Below are positions 1 through 7,694 of a stretch of DNA of 64,000 nt, in pieces. The notes beneath the pieces are model-generated. The model was not told the DNA's origin, made no database searches, and was given only the letters and a program-made list of their open reading frames with translations. Within the stretch, counting starts at the first letter, position 1. Each line of letters starts with the position of its first letter. The translations under genes were made by a program, and so were the position numbers. Origin of the DNA: Hominenteromicrobium sp964531265 (GTDB taxonomy: Bacteria; Bacillota; Clostridia; Oscillospirales; Acutalibacteraceae); contig CAZHDW010000012.1 of NCBI GenBank assembly GCA_964531265.1, positions 1 to 64,000 of the forward strand. Reading direction: 5' to 3'.

Positions 1-15
1 GATGCACTCTCAGTA

Positions 16-55
16 AAAAAAGACTCTTCTGTCACATGACAGAAGAGTCTTTTTT
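16..55 (-). terminator. Intrinsic terminator after tRNA-Ala
   Basis: A perfect 19-bp inverted repeat with a 2-nt loop, flanked by A and T runs so that it could act on either strand. It lies just past the 3' end of the minus-strand tRNA gene. Confidence 0.85.
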
Positions 56-57
56 GA

Positions 58-133
58 TGGTGGACCTGAACGGGATCGAACCGTCGACCTCTCGGATGCG
101 AACCGAACGCTCTCCCAGCTGAGCTACAGGCCC
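58..133 (-). tRNA. tRNA-Ala (anticodon CGC)
   Basis: On the minus strand the gene begins GGGCCTG and ends CAGGTCC-A-CCA, giving a 7-bp acceptor stem with one G-U pair and an encoded CCA. The D arm (GCTC/GAGC), a 5-bp anticodon stem and the TTCGATC T-loop are all present. The seven-base anticodon loop reads TTCGCAT, so the anticodon is CGC and it decodes GCG. A TACAAT hexamer at about 147-152 on the minus strand is a plausible -10 element. Confidence 0.93.
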
Positions 134-207
134 ATATTCTTTTTTAATTGTAGCACAACGAAAACGAAAAATCCATACCCAAATTCATTTTTTACTCCCA
201 TAATCGC

Positions 208-236
208 TTGAATAAAGCCACTGTTGCAAGTATAAT
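208..236 (+). promoter_or_regulatory. Sigma-A-like promoter upstream of the 313-999 gene
   Basis: TTGAAT at 208-213 and TATAAT at 231-236, separated by exactly 17 bp. Transcription would start near 243 and leave a leader of about 70 nt containing the palindrome TTGATAATATCAA at 278-290. Confidence 0.55.
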
Positions 237-253
237 AATTGCAGCAACACCTT

Positions 254-286
254 TGCGGAGATTATGATATTTCTGCGTTGATAATA
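254..286 (+). promoter_or_regulatory. Recurrent bipartite promoter-like motif, copy 1
   Basis: TGCGGAGA (254-261), 13 bp, GCGTTG (275-280), then ATAATA. The same two blocks at identical spacing precede the genes at 7080 (exact blocks) and 6746 (6 of 8 in the first block, exact second block). GCGTTG lies 38 bp before the ATG at 313. Taken as TGCGGA-N16-CGTTG the geometry resembles promoters of ECF-type sigma factors. That reading is inference. Confidence 0.45.
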
Positions 287-312
287 TCAAAGTATATTAT
301 CGGAGGTGCCAT

Positions 313-999
313 ATGTCAACAATAATCACAACCATGGAAGAACTGATAAGCAAACACAAGCCCGATGAAAATCTGGTGGCCGTATGCTACAAGCTGCTGC
401 AAAGCGCCGCTGAGGACGAGCTGCCGACGCTGCTGAAGCACTTTTTCGTCTGCTATGACGATAAACGGCACGATCTGTTCTCGGAGCGACTCAGGAGCTT
501 TGCCGCCAAAAAAGAGAATTCGGCGCTTTCCGCATTAATTACAAATAATGCACCGGAGTCTCTTCCGCAGTTCTTCGGCAACGGCGAAATAGTCTGCAGC
601 ATCGAAAGATTCGGCTATGAGGCCGACCAAAAAATGGAGGAGCTCGTCAAAACCTCTCTTCCCGAGGAGCGTTTCTACTCGCTGTTGTGGAAATATCTGA
701 ACGAAGATTCGCCCATGACGACCGATGCCGAGCGCACCGCCGTTTTGATGAACTGGGCGAACGACGTTAAGCTACCATACTATTATTACGGAGACACAAT
801 GAAACTCAGCCGTTCGGAGCTTTCCGCCTGTCTGAACGAGCTCGGCACGGAAAAAATCAAGAAAATGAAGAGAATAATAGCCTCTGCACAGTTTGAGCAT
901 TATCACGAAAAATCCTCACTCCTACTCGATATGCTGGACGGCATTGAAGACCGCAAGCTGAAATGTGTTTTTCTGGCGGAGGTTCTGAGATATGCTTAA
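313..999 (+). CDS. Hypothetical helical protein, first gene of the VirD4/ClpP-like locus
   Basis: A 228-aa protein with no family I recognise. The start is fixed by GGAGGTG at 302-308. The sequence is mostly amphipathic helix, rich in Leu, Glu and Lys, without signal peptide, membrane segment or cysteine motif. Residues 1-70 alternate charged helices; a Tyr-rich stretch (YYYYGD) lies near residue 157. It has its own sigma-A-like promoter and a copy of the motif shared with downstream units of the locus, which suggests joint regulation. The next gene is convergent and a hairpin separates them. It could be a scaffold or adaptor for the ATPases downstream, but nothing in the sequence proves that. 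Confidence 0.75.
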   Translation: MSTIITTMEELISKHKPDENLVAVCYKLLQSAAEDELPTLLKHFFVCYDDKRHDLFSERLRSFAAKKENSALSALITNNAPESLPQFFGNGEIVCSIERFGYEADQKMEELVKTSLPEERFYSLLWKYLNEDSPMTTDAERTAVLMNWANDVKLPYYYYGDTMKLSRSELSACLNELGTEKIKKMKRIIASAQFEHYHEKSSLLLDMLDGIEDRKLKCVFLAEVLRYA

Positions 1000-1043
1000 A
1001 AAATTGTACGGCGGCTTCCGAAAAAGCCGCCGAAGCTTCAATT
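998..1043 (-). terminator. Hairpin between convergent genes
   Basis: GGCGGCTT (1010-1017) pairs with AAGCCGCC (1024-1031), and an outer AATTG/CAATT stem closes it. On the minus strand it is followed by a U-run (the A-run at 998-1003), so it mainly suits the minus-strand gene ending at 1050. Confidence 0.6.
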
Positions 1044-1049
1044 GTCCGC

Positions 1050-1871
1050 TTATTTTCCGTAGGCTCTGCGCTCCACTCCCATTTTTCGGCTCAGCTTTAC
1101 GGCACAGGCGTTTGATGCATGTGATATCTTACTGCAAAGCTCCTTTGTACTCGCGTATTCCGGCTCTCTTTCATCCGCAAAGCCTGCGAAATATGCTTCG
1201 CATGGCACTGAGAAGACTTCTGCCGCGGCTTTAAAAACTTTTTCGGACACCTTTCTCATTCCGGTTGATTCTATCTCCTTAGCCAAAGCTCCCGTCTTAA
1301 TACGCTCACCGTTTATGGATACCACCTTGGTGGCAAGCAGGCTCAGTGCTTCGAATCTGGTGCACAGACGGACGCTTTCCAGTGCCGACACTAACAGCTT
1401 GGCACGCTCACGCTCATCCTCGCGCTCAATGTATTCCGCTTCGATATCCGTATCGGATGCCAGCATTCCCCACGAAACATCATCCATGAGGCTGAAAAGC
1501 GTGCTGTCGATATGAGCTTCATCGTTCTCCGCTCTGCCGCCGCTCTTTACGGTGGGATTCTCCCTGCTCCATTTTCTCACAAGATCTATCAGCTTGAAGT
1601 TCACCATGGTAACGACCATGGGTATTCTCTTATCAGCCGGGCATTTCAGCAGCTCGTTCGACTTCTTCATTATGTGCATCGTGATATCGTCAGTGCACAT
1701 ATCTAACACATATCCCGTGCGACTCATCATCTCAACAAGCCCACGGTTTCTTCTGCTGCGCAGTACCACACAGCTTACATACTCCATGGTTTTCTCCACA
1801 AAGGCGTCATCTACGCCATCCATTGTCAAAAGGTAATTTCTGTAGCTGTTCTCAATAGCTTTTGCATTCAT
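1050..1871 (-). CDS. Hypothetical protein, possibly a divergent sigma-70-like regulator
   Basis: 273 aa; start supported by GGAGGG 9 nt upstream of the ATG. No confident family match. Residues about 60-105 resemble sigma region 2: an acidic helix (TDDIT), then a hydrophobic helix ending IDLVRKW, like the region 2.4 pattern IDxxRR. Residues about 170-235 (ALESVRLCTRFEALSLL, then ALAKEIESTG) resemble a region 4 helix-turn-helix, which would read extended promoters. It is transcribed away from the 2077-6961 genes across a shared control region. A locus-specific bipartite motif before three neighbouring units fits a dedicated sigma factor. The assignment is inference; a phage-like or plasmid-like helical protein is the alternative. 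Confidence 0.4.
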   Translation of the reverse strand: MNAKAIENSYRNYLLTMDGVDDAFVEKTMEYVSCVVLRSRRNRGLVEMMSRTGYVLDMCTDDITMHIMKKSNELLKCPADKRIPMVVTMVNFKLIDLVRKWSRENPTVKSGGRAENDEAHIDSTLFSLMDDVSWGMLASDTDIEAEYIEREDERERAKLLVSALESVRLCTRFEALSLLATKVVSINGERIKTGALAKEIESTGMRKVSEKVFKAAAEVFSVPCEAYFAGFADEREPEYASTKELCSKISHASNACAVKLSRKMGVERRAYGK

Positions 1872-1892
1872 TGCTTTGCCCTCCTTTATTTC

Positions 1893-1918
1893 GGGAGGTA
1901 CCGGTTTATTTCCCTCCC
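1893..1918. other. Small hairpin in the divergent control region
   Basis: GGGAGG at 1893-1898 can pair with CCTCCC at 1913-1918 across 14 nt, within the leader of the minus-strand gene that starts at 1871. It might affect access to that gene's ribosome site, but it has no U-tract. Confidence 0.3.
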
Positions 1919-1938
1919 GCTGACTAAATCATAAAAAA

Positions 1939-2015
1939 GGGCGCTTTGGGGCGTAAATTGCGGAGCAACGAATGTTTTTGGGGTATTTAGGGTTTATTTT
2001 GGGGGCACTTGGGGG
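1939..2015 (+). other. G-run cluster, candidate G-quadruplex
   Basis: Plus-strand G-runs lie at 1939-1941, 1948-1951, 1980-1983, 1990-1992, 2001-2005 and 2011-2015. The last four are separated by loops of 6, 8 and 5 nt, which meets the usual G3+ N1-8 quadruplex pattern. The cluster sits between two divergent genes, just upstream of the ribosome site for the 2077 start. TGCGGAGC at 1959-1966 matches the first block of the recurrent motif of this locus. Confidence 0.5.
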
Positions 2016-2040
2016 CGGCCTTAAAAAGCATAAATTTCCG

Positions 2041-2054
2041 ACGTCGTATATTCA
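2041..2054 (+). promoter_or_regulatory. Partial copy of the recurrent promoter-like motif
   Basis: ACGTCGTATATTCA resembles GCGTTGTATATTGC before the 7080 gene and lies 36 bp before the ATG at 2077, comparable to the other copies. The upstream TGCGGAGA block is not at the expected distance here, so support is weaker. Confidence 0.3.
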
Positions 2055-2076
2055 TTTCAACGAAAGGAGGCCGGGT

Positions 2077-3129
2077 ATGGGACGGCTGCGTATCAACCAC
2101 CTGTGGGATCAGGTAGTTTTCCCTGCCATGTGTGATTCCGGCAACGGCATCACCATAGCGGATCGCGACAAATACGAATACCGCGGCTTCAGAGAGCCAA
2201 GCAAGCCGGATCAGCTTTCACTGCTGCTTTCAAGCAAGCTGCTGGAGCAGATCCGCGTGCACAGCAAGGACGGCACCGTCAAGCTGGATGCGAACACCGC
2301 AAGCCAGTTTCTCGAGGGCTTTCTGCGCATGGGCAAGCATAGCTGTCTTGGCAAATACAAGGACGTTCTGCGCCTGTTAAGCGTTGAGGGCGGAAGTCTG
2401 CTCGTACAGGAGCAAGAACACATAGAAGCGGTGCTCATCAACAGCATACGCGTTAAAAAATACATAGACACAGCCTCCGAAAACGCAAGCTGGACTATCG
2501 GCAAGAGCGAACTGGAGCGCTCCGGCGTACGCGCCGATGACGTTTCCGTATCATATCTGCTGAATAAACTATGTATCTCCGTGGACTGTGTGATCGAAGA
2601 CCTTGACGCTTCCTCACGCGAATGGATGAGTCATGGTCTGCCGCGGGCAAATTGCCAAAATGTTCTCTGCCTGATAACCATACTGCTGACCGCCGCACTG
2701 ACTGAATTCTCCTTTGACACGGAGCTTTCCGAAAAGGATCGCAGCACGGTCGACACCTGCATAGAGAGAATCCGGCAGCGCATCGGCGAATACCTCGACA
2801 GTATTCCCGGCGGTGATACTGCACCGCCGCACGGTAACCGCAGTACTCCCGTCAGAGCTGCCGCCGTCGAGCAGCTTGACGAAAAGGACGAGAGCCTGCT
2901 GAGGCTGCTCGCTCAGAAGATACATCTTGAAAACGGCGGAGATCTGTACGATGACGAGAGCGTCCGCGAAATATTCGGCAATCTCGAAAGAATAACCATA
3001 TGCATCAAGCAGATAAAGCAGGATATGTGGCAGCAATACGACATACGCCAGAAAATACAGACCATAATGAACGACTATCAGCAGCAGCTTGAGGCCACCG
3101 AAGAGCTGAATGCTATCTTCAGCAGATAG
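2077..3129 (+). CDS. Hypothetical protein upstream of the first VirD4-like ATPase
   Basis: 350 aa from the ATG at 2077, chosen because AAAGGAGG ends 6 nt before it. An in-frame ATG at 1972 lacks a ribosome site and would read through the G-rich leader. No known family. The protein is largely helical and acidic. A hydrophobic stretch around residues 190-205 (NVLCLITILLTAAL) is the only candidate membrane or core helix. The C-terminal 60 residues look coiled-coil (ITICIKQIKQDMW through MNDYQQQLEATEEL). The stop is 15 nt before the VirD4-like gene, so the two are probably co-transcribed. A partner or regulatory subunit of that ATPase is plausible but unproven. Confidence 0.75.
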   Translation: MGRLRINHLWDQVVFPAMCDSGNGITIADRDKYEYRGFREPSKPDQLSLLLSSKLLEQIRVHSKDGTVKLDANTASQFLEGFLRMGKHSCLGKYKDVLRLLSVEGGSLLVQEQEHIEAVLINSIRVKKYIDTASENASWTIGKSELERSGVRADDVSVSYLLNKLCISVDCVIEDLDASSREWMSHGLPRANCQNVLCLITILLTAALTEFSFDTELSEKDRSTVDTCIERIRQRIGEYLDSIPGGDTAPPHGNRSTPVRAAAVEQLDEKDESLLRLLAQKIHLENGGDLYDDESVREIFGNLERITICIKQIKQDMWQQYDIRQKIQTIMNDYQQQLEATEELNAIFSR

Positions 3130-3144
3130 GGGCAGGAGATCATC

Positions 3145-4908
3145 ATGATAAACAATACCAATTTGGAATCCACCGAGAAAATATTTCGAAAATACCCCTC
3201 CTTCTATGTGGGAGAAAGCAGGGGTACACATGTATTCAGCAATATGCGCGATGAATTCAAGGGCGGTGTTCCGCTTGCCTATGACCCTGTGGAGCGTCGC
3301 ATTGCAGTGGACCCCGGTGACACGCACACCCTTATCTGGGGCAGCACCGGCTCATTGAAAACAAGATGCGTTATTGAGCCCACCATAAAAATACTCGGCA
3401 AGGCCGGCGAAAGCATGATAATAAACGACCCAAAGGCCGAAATATTCACCCGCTGCGCGGCGGAGCTAAAGGAAAACGGCTACAGGGTCAAGGTGATAAA
3501 CCTTCGAGACCCGGAGTACGGCAATTCCTGGAATCCTCTCGCGATACCGTACAGCTTCTGGCTGTCCGAAAACTACGACCTCGCCTCGGCGCTTGCAAAT
3601 GACCTCGCAGATAGCCTCATGCTCTCGGAGAAATCCGCTTCCGAGGCCTTCTGGGATTACAGCGCACGCGATGTTTTCTTCGGTCTTGTCCTCCTGCTTT
3701 TTAAATATTGCAGCGAACATAATTCCGACCCGACTATGGTGAACATAAGCTCGGTAGCTGCGCTCAGACGAAAGCTCTTCGAGCGCGGAACAATAGCCTC
3801 GCAGGATATCCTGTGGAAGTATGCCTCGGAAAACGAGCTGATAGCGTCAAATCTCAGCGGCTCCGTCTATGCTCCGAAGGAGACCATGCACTCCATTTTG
3901 AGCGTGTTCGACCAGAAGATCGGCGTTTTCATGGTGCGCCCCTCGCTGCTCGATATGCTTGCGAACAACGATATAGATATCGCCATGATACCGGAGGAGA
4001 AAACTGCCGTATTCCTCATAGTGCCGGATGAAAAAACCACCTACAACGGGCTTGTATCCACATTTGTCAAGCAGTCCTATGAATATCTGATACACCTCGC
4101 AACGGGCAATGACGGACACAGGCTGCACAATCGTGTAAACTTCGTGCTGGATGAATTCAGCGCACTGCCACCCATAGATTCCATGTCCTCGATGATCTCT
4201 GCCGCACGCTCCAGAAATGTGCGCTTCATGCTGGCCGTTCAGGGCAAGCATCAGCTTACGCAGAGGTACGGCAACGAGGCCGAAACCATAAAGAGCAACT
4301 GTCTCAACTGGATATATCTCATGAGCCGTGAGCTCGACCTGCTCCATGAGATCTCCGCTCTCTGCGGTGAACAGCGAAATCACACGCCGAATGTCTCAGT
4401 ATTTGACCTGCAGCATCTGAGCAAGGAAAAATGTGAGGCACTTATAATGTGCGGAAGAATGAAGCCCGCGCTCGTCAATCTGCTCGACATCGACAGATTC
4501 GGCGAAAGCAGGTACACAATACTCGATTTTGAGAAGCTGCCGCGCAAAAAGCGTCAGCCACTCAATTTCCCGCTTGCCCCGGATATCGTAGAGAGGCTTA
4601 CTCCGAAGGCAGCAACGGTGGCGCAGAAGCCTATGCAACAAAGGACACAGCCGGCAAACAGCGCCGTCGATACGGTCAACAGGGCAACTCAGCGCGCTCA
4701 AAGGCTGCAGGAGATCAACCGCGACCTGAAAGAGCTTGAGACCAAGGAGAAATTTGAACGTGCGGCAAGCACCGCCGTTATGAACCACAAACAGACAAAG
4801 CCCCGGAACGAGGTGCTTGACGCACTCGACAGCACTATCGAGAGGCTTATCAAGGAAGAGGGCTATTTTGAGCCGAATCTCAACATAACAGTGGGTCAGG
4901 AGGGATAA
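3145..4908 (+). CDS. VirD4/TraG-like ATPase 1, soluble, atypical Walker A
   Basis: 587 aa, start supported by CAGGAG. Family: VirD4/TraG type IV coupling ATPases (TraM-recognition/FtsK-HerA superfamily). Walker A lies at 66-73 (GSTGSLKT) with Leu in place of the Gly before the catalytic Lys. Walker B is VLDEFSALPPI (D335, E336), followed by the conserved AARSRNVRFMLAVQ stretch. Coupling proteins normally carry two N-terminal membrane helices; none is visible here, so it is probably cytoplasmic. Residues about 500-587 form a Gln/Lys-rich, coiled-coil-prone tail. It sits 1 nt before the next gene, in an operon with helical-repeat proteins, with no relaxase or channel genes nearby. Family assignment is firm; DNA as substrate is only presumed. 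Confidence 0.88.
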   Translation: MINNTNLESTEKIFRKYPSFYVGESRGTHVFSNMRDEFKGGVPLAYDPVERRIAVDPGDTHTLIWGSTGSLKTRCVIEPTIKILGKAGESMIINDPKAEIFTRCAAELKENGYRVKVINLRDPEYGNSWNPLAIPYSFWLSENYDLASALANDLADSLMLSEKSASEAFWDYSARDVFFGLVLLLFKYCSEHNSDPTMVNISSVAALRRKLFERGTIASQDILWKYASENELIASNLSGSVYAPKETMHSILSVFDQKIGVFMVRPSLLDMLANNDIDIAMIPEEKTAVFLIVPDEKTTYNGLVSTFVKQSYEYLIHLATGNDGHRLHNRVNFVLDEFSALPPIDSMSSMISAARSRNVRFMLAVQGKHQLTQRYGNEAETIKSNCLNWIYLMSRELDLLHEISALCGEQRNHTPNVSVFDLQHLSKEKCEALIMCGRMKPALVNLLDIDRFGESRYTILDFEKLPRKKRQPLNFPLAPDIVERLTPKAATVAQKPMQQRTQPANSAVDTVNRATQRAQRLQEINRDLKELETKEKFERAASTAVMNHKQTKPRNEVLDALDSTIERLIKEEGYFEPNLNITVGQEG

Positions 4909-4909
4909 A

Positions 4910-5944
4910 ATGCCAAAGGAAGTATTTATCGAAGCATATGGCGAAGCTGCCGACAGCGCAGACACTGCTCCGAATAAAGCCATGATAATGTCCGTGGACG
5001 ATGCACGCAGTATCGCACAGGGCTATATTGAGGATATGAAGCGTTCTCAGAGCTATCATGAGGATAACCGCTCGGCACGTGAAGCGCTGACGGACCTCGT
5101 TTTCGAGCTCGTCAGTCAGGAAAAGCAGCTCGGTGGCCCGAACAGCTTCCACAATTTTGCCGTAACACTCGGCTCAATAAACGATGACCTTGCGTGCGAG
5201 GTGCTCGACTGCGGCTTGCAGCGCTCACCGATGCATGTGGATATGCTTGCCGATTACCTCATCTACGGTATCGATTGCGACAGATTTGACCGATGCAGGG
5301 AGTGCTTTGACACGCTCTGCACAATAGAAAAAACGGAGTGGACATGGCGCTGCTATGCCTTTTCCATAGCATATCTTTCGCGTTTGAAAACCAGATGCAA
5401 GGCTGCGGAGGAGCGTGCCGCGCTCAAAAAGCAGATAAACTCCCTCGCCAGGGATTACCGTAAACATCTGCCGAATTATGAGGGCGGCTATCGTGAAATG
5501 GCAAAGCTGCTTTCGAACACTCCCGAAAAGGAGCTGAAAGCACTCACCGATGCCATGAACGACCCGAAGATATACTCCTGCGCCGCCATCGCCTTTCGCT
5601 GTGCGGATATTTACTTCTCTCAGCAGAAGTATCACGAGGCACTTGAGGCCATTAAGCGCTGCCGCATGGACTCCATTTCGCAGACTCAGGGCGGGATAAA
5701 CAAGCATTATCTGTATATGTTGTCCGCACTCAGCAAAACAGCTATCGCTATGATCGAGGGAACGACCCTGACGCGCGCAGAGGTGCTCGATATATATTCG
5801 GATTTCGATATTGCCCTGCAAAAACTGCATGATGAAAGCTACCTCAACACAATAAAGGAAGAGGCCGGCATATTGCAGTCCGGCACACATGTAGAGATAA
5901 CCGATGACACAGCCCGTCTGCTCGACCTTGTGGGCGTGTATTGA
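4910..5944 (+). CDS. Hypothetical TPR-like helical-repeat protein
   Basis: 344 aa. The ATG follows the previous stop by 1 nt, and its GGAGGG ribosome site lies inside the end of the ATPase gene, so translation is coupled. No family is recognised with certainty. Helical pairs recur, and residues about 226-252 (CADIYFSQQKYHEALEAIKRCR) fit the TPR pattern closely. No signal peptide or membrane segment. Helical-repeat proteins usually act as scaffolds or substrate adaptors, so partnership with the adjacent ATPase is a reasonable inference. It ends within a TGATG junction with the next gene. Confidence 0.78.
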   Translation: MPKEVFIEAYGEAADSADTAPNKAMIMSVDDARSIAQGYIEDMKRSQSYHEDNRSAREALTDLVFELVSQEKQLGGPNSFHNFAVTLGSINDDLACEVLDCGLQRSPMHVDMLADYLIYGIDCDRFDRCRECFDTLCTIEKTEWTWRCYAFSIAYLSRLKTRCKAAEERAALKKQINSLARDYRKHLPNYEGGYREMAKLLSNTPEKELKALTDAMNDPKIYSCAAIAFRCADIYFSQQKYHEALEAIKRCRMDSISQTQGGINKHYLYMLSALSKTAIAMIEGTTLTRAEVLDIYSDFDIALQKLHDESYLNTIKEEAGILQSGTHVEITDDTARLLDLVGVY

Positions 5945-5958
5945 TGTGGAGGGGCGAT

Positions 5959-6675
5959 ATGGACAAGGAAATAGTTATCTTTGAGAACTGGTTTTCACAG
6001 GCAAAAAGGGCTCAGGGCAGCAATGCATCCCCCACCGAAAAGGCCGATATGATAACCACTCTGCTGAAAATGGCCTCTGCCATCGAAAACCCGGAGATCA
6101 TTGAAAAATGCTATGATTTTTTCGCTATGTTCGTTCTGCGTGAGCTTCAAACTGTAAATGTCATACTGGAAAACAGCGTGCATGACGTCATGACTGCGGC
6201 GATGAATGCCTATCGGCACAAAGCCTTCAGAGAGGCTGAGGGATATTTTTCCATACTTGCCGATTCAATTCCGAATGCTCAGCTTAATCTCGCGTATATG
6301 ATACGCCGAAAAGAGGTTTTGCAGCCGGTGAACAAGTACCTTTCCCGCGCTCTCCTGCTGTTAAGGGACAACGTTGAGGAGGGGAACGCCACCGCCATAG
6401 CCAACACTGCGCTGATACTTGCAGTAAACCTCGGTCAAAGCGCCGACTGGGAGCTTGCCGATAAGCTTTTTGACCGCACAGACCCCGAGAGAGCCTCGGA
6501 TGCTGCCAATTGGTGGGAAAATATCAACGAGCCGGAAAGCCGACTTGTCCACCTGTGGCTGCTGCGCCATAAGCTCATCAAAGCCAGCTCCTTTGGGGAC
6601 GCGACCGAGCTTTTCGAGTACGCAAAGCTGCATTATCCAGACATTCCTCAGTGGATGGGAACAAAAATCTCCTGA
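5959..6675 (+). CDS. Hypothetical Sel1/TPR-like protein
   Basis: 238 aa from the ATG at 5959, chosen because GGAGGGGC ends a few nucleotides upstream. An ATG at 5944 overlaps the previous stop and is the alternative. The first half is one long helical array (WFSQAKRAQ, FREAEGYFSILADSIPNAQLNLAYMI), with spacing of small residues like Sel1/TPR repeats. No signal peptide, membrane helix or catalytic motif. It is the second helical-repeat protein in a row, coupled to the one before, and may be a diverged companion of it. Function unknown. Confidence 0.75.
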   Translation: MDKEIVIFENWFSQAKRAQGSNASPTEKADMITTLLKMASAIENPEIIEKCYDFFAMFVLRELQTVNVILENSVHDVMTAAMNAYRHKAFREAEGYFSILADSIPNAQLNLAYMIRRKEVLQPVNKYLSRALLLLRDNVEEGNATAIANTALILAVNLGQSADWELADKLFDRTDPERASDAANWWENINEPESRLVHLWLLRHKLIKASSFGDATELFEYAKLHYPDIPQWMGTKIS

Positions 6676-6679
6676 TGCC

Positions 6680-6712
6680 TTCGGATATTTCTCGCGATGT
6701 GCGTTGTATATA
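6680..6712 (+). promoter_or_regulatory. Recurrent bipartite promoter-like motif, copy 2
   Basis: TTCGGATA (6680-6687), 13 bp, GCGTTG (6701-6706), then TATATA. It matches the copies at 254 and 6998 in spacing and in the whole second block. GCGTTG is 45 bp before the ATG at 6746. Confidence 0.45.
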
Positions 6713-6745
6713 GCAAAACGATACACATCACAAGGAGGTAATATC

Positions 6746-6961
6746 ATGGGCAAATTCAAACCGTCCGCCTACACCATCGAAAACGCTCTCAAGGAGGCCG
6801 CACGTTACGACGGTATCTGCATTGGGGATAATTACGTGATGAAGGATCACGGTGATTATATCGAGATTTGCATCGATGCTGATAACGCCAAGGGCCATGT
6901 CAGCTATGACCTGTATTTTGATGATGACGGCAGACTCATCGACTGGAAAAAGCATTCATAA
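6746..6961 (+). CDS. Small acidic hypothetical protein (71 aa)
   Basis: The start is set by AAGGAGG 7-8 nt upstream. Residues 1-30 form a basic amphipathic helix (YTIENALKEAARYD), followed by alternating beta-like strands (DYIEICIDAD, HVSYDLYFDDDG) rich in Asp. No cysteine or membrane segment. It has its own copy of the locus motif upstream and a strong terminator whose stem begins at its stop codon, so it can be made as a separate short transcript. Small acidic proteins in such loci can be inhibitors or adaptors; here that is speculation. Confidence 0.7.
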   Translation: MGKFKPSAYTIENALKEAARYDGICIGDNYVMKDHGDYIEICIDADNAKGHVSYDLYFDDDGRLIDWKKHS

Positions 6962-6998
6962 AAAATCCCGGACACTTCTTAGTGTCCGGGATTTTTTT
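6961..6998 (+). terminator. Intrinsic terminator after the 71-aa gene
   Basis: ATCCCGGACACT and AGTGTCCGGGAT form a 12-bp GC-rich stem with a 4-nt loop, followed by seven T. It separates the upstream operon from the ClpP-like operon; the next promoter-like motif starts at the last T. Confidence 0.9.
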
Positions 6999-7030
6999 GC
7001 GGAGAAATATATATGTCGGCGTTGTATATT
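6998..7030 (+). promoter_or_regulatory. Recurrent bipartite promoter-like motif, copy 3
   Basis: TGCGGAGA (6998-7005), 13 bp, GCGTTG (7019-7024), TATATT (7025-7030). Both blocks and the spacing equal copy 1 exactly. It directly abuts the preceding terminator and lies 61 bp before the ATG at 7080. Confidence 0.5.
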
Positions 7031-7079
7031 GCACAGGGACATTAACACAGGCTCACAAGTTTTTTGAGGAGGTATCAAA

Positions 7080-7694
7080 ATGAATACAGCTTTTTCACCG
7101 AACATAGAGGCCACAATAAATGGCCACAGCAGAATTACTAGCGTCCTGTTTTATGAGTTTGAGGTCAACCGGACTATATATCTCACCGGAGAGATTGACG
7201 ACGCCATGGCGGTCTCCGTGATATCCGATCTCCGGTATCTCAGCAGCCGCTCCGATGCCGATATAACTCTCGTAATAAACAGTCCGGGCGGCTCGGTCGG
7301 CGCAGGCCTCGCAATATATGATTTTATCAAGAGCGGTATTTCCTGCGATGTTGTGACAATAGCCACCGGCACGGCCGCCAGCATGGGGGCGTTTCTTCTC
7401 AGCGCCGGAACTCCCGGCAAGAGATATGCCACGGCAAACACCGATATCATGATACATCAGCCCATCGGCGGTGTGCAGGGTCAGGCCACGGATATCACCC
7501 GTGCCGCCGAGCACATACACAGTGTCAAGCGCAGACTGGCGGCCATTCTTGCCGAAAACTGCGGAAAAACACTCAAAAAGCTCATGGTTGATACCGAGCG
7601 TGACAACTGGATGACCGCACAGGAGGCTAAGGAATACGGAATAATCGACCATGTAGGTTTTCCGAATGTAACAGGAGGCGATATTTATGAATAA
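7080..7694 (+). CDS. ClpP-like serine peptidase of the VirD4-like locus
   Basis: 204 aa; start supported by GAGGAGG. It is a full-length ClpP-fold peptidase: YLTGEIDD, the oxyanion segment INSPGGSVGAG (67-77), catalytic S101 in TAASMGAF, H126 in MIHQPIGG and D175 in DTERDNWM. The S-H and H-D spacings (25 and 49) equal those of E. coli ClpP (S111, H136, D185), so it should be active. It is unlikely to be the housekeeping ClpP, because it is first in an operon with an AAA-like protein and a VirD4-like ATPase and shares a locus-specific promoter motif. Its last 8 nt overlap the next gene. Phage head-maturation and TepA-like ClpP relatives are the alternatives. Confidence 0.9.
   Translation: MNTAFSPNIEATINGHSRITSVLFYEFEVNRTIYLTGEIDDAMAVSVISDLRYLSSRSDADITLVINSPGGSVGAGLAIYDFIKSGISCDVVTIATGTAASMGAFLLSAGTPGKRYATANTDIMIHQPIGGVQGQATDITRAAEHIHSVKRRLAAILAENCGKTLKKLMVDTERDNWMTAQEAKEYGIIDHVGFPNVTGGDIYE

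Noticed and set aside
58..133. tRNA-Ala as an island attachment site for the adjacent locus
   Set aside because: The 3' end of the tRNA points away from the locus, and no repeat of it was found near 10.3 kb.
2614..3327. Antisense frame opposite the 2077-3129 gene
   Set aside because: No ribosome site, and it crosses the start of the well-supported ATPase gene.
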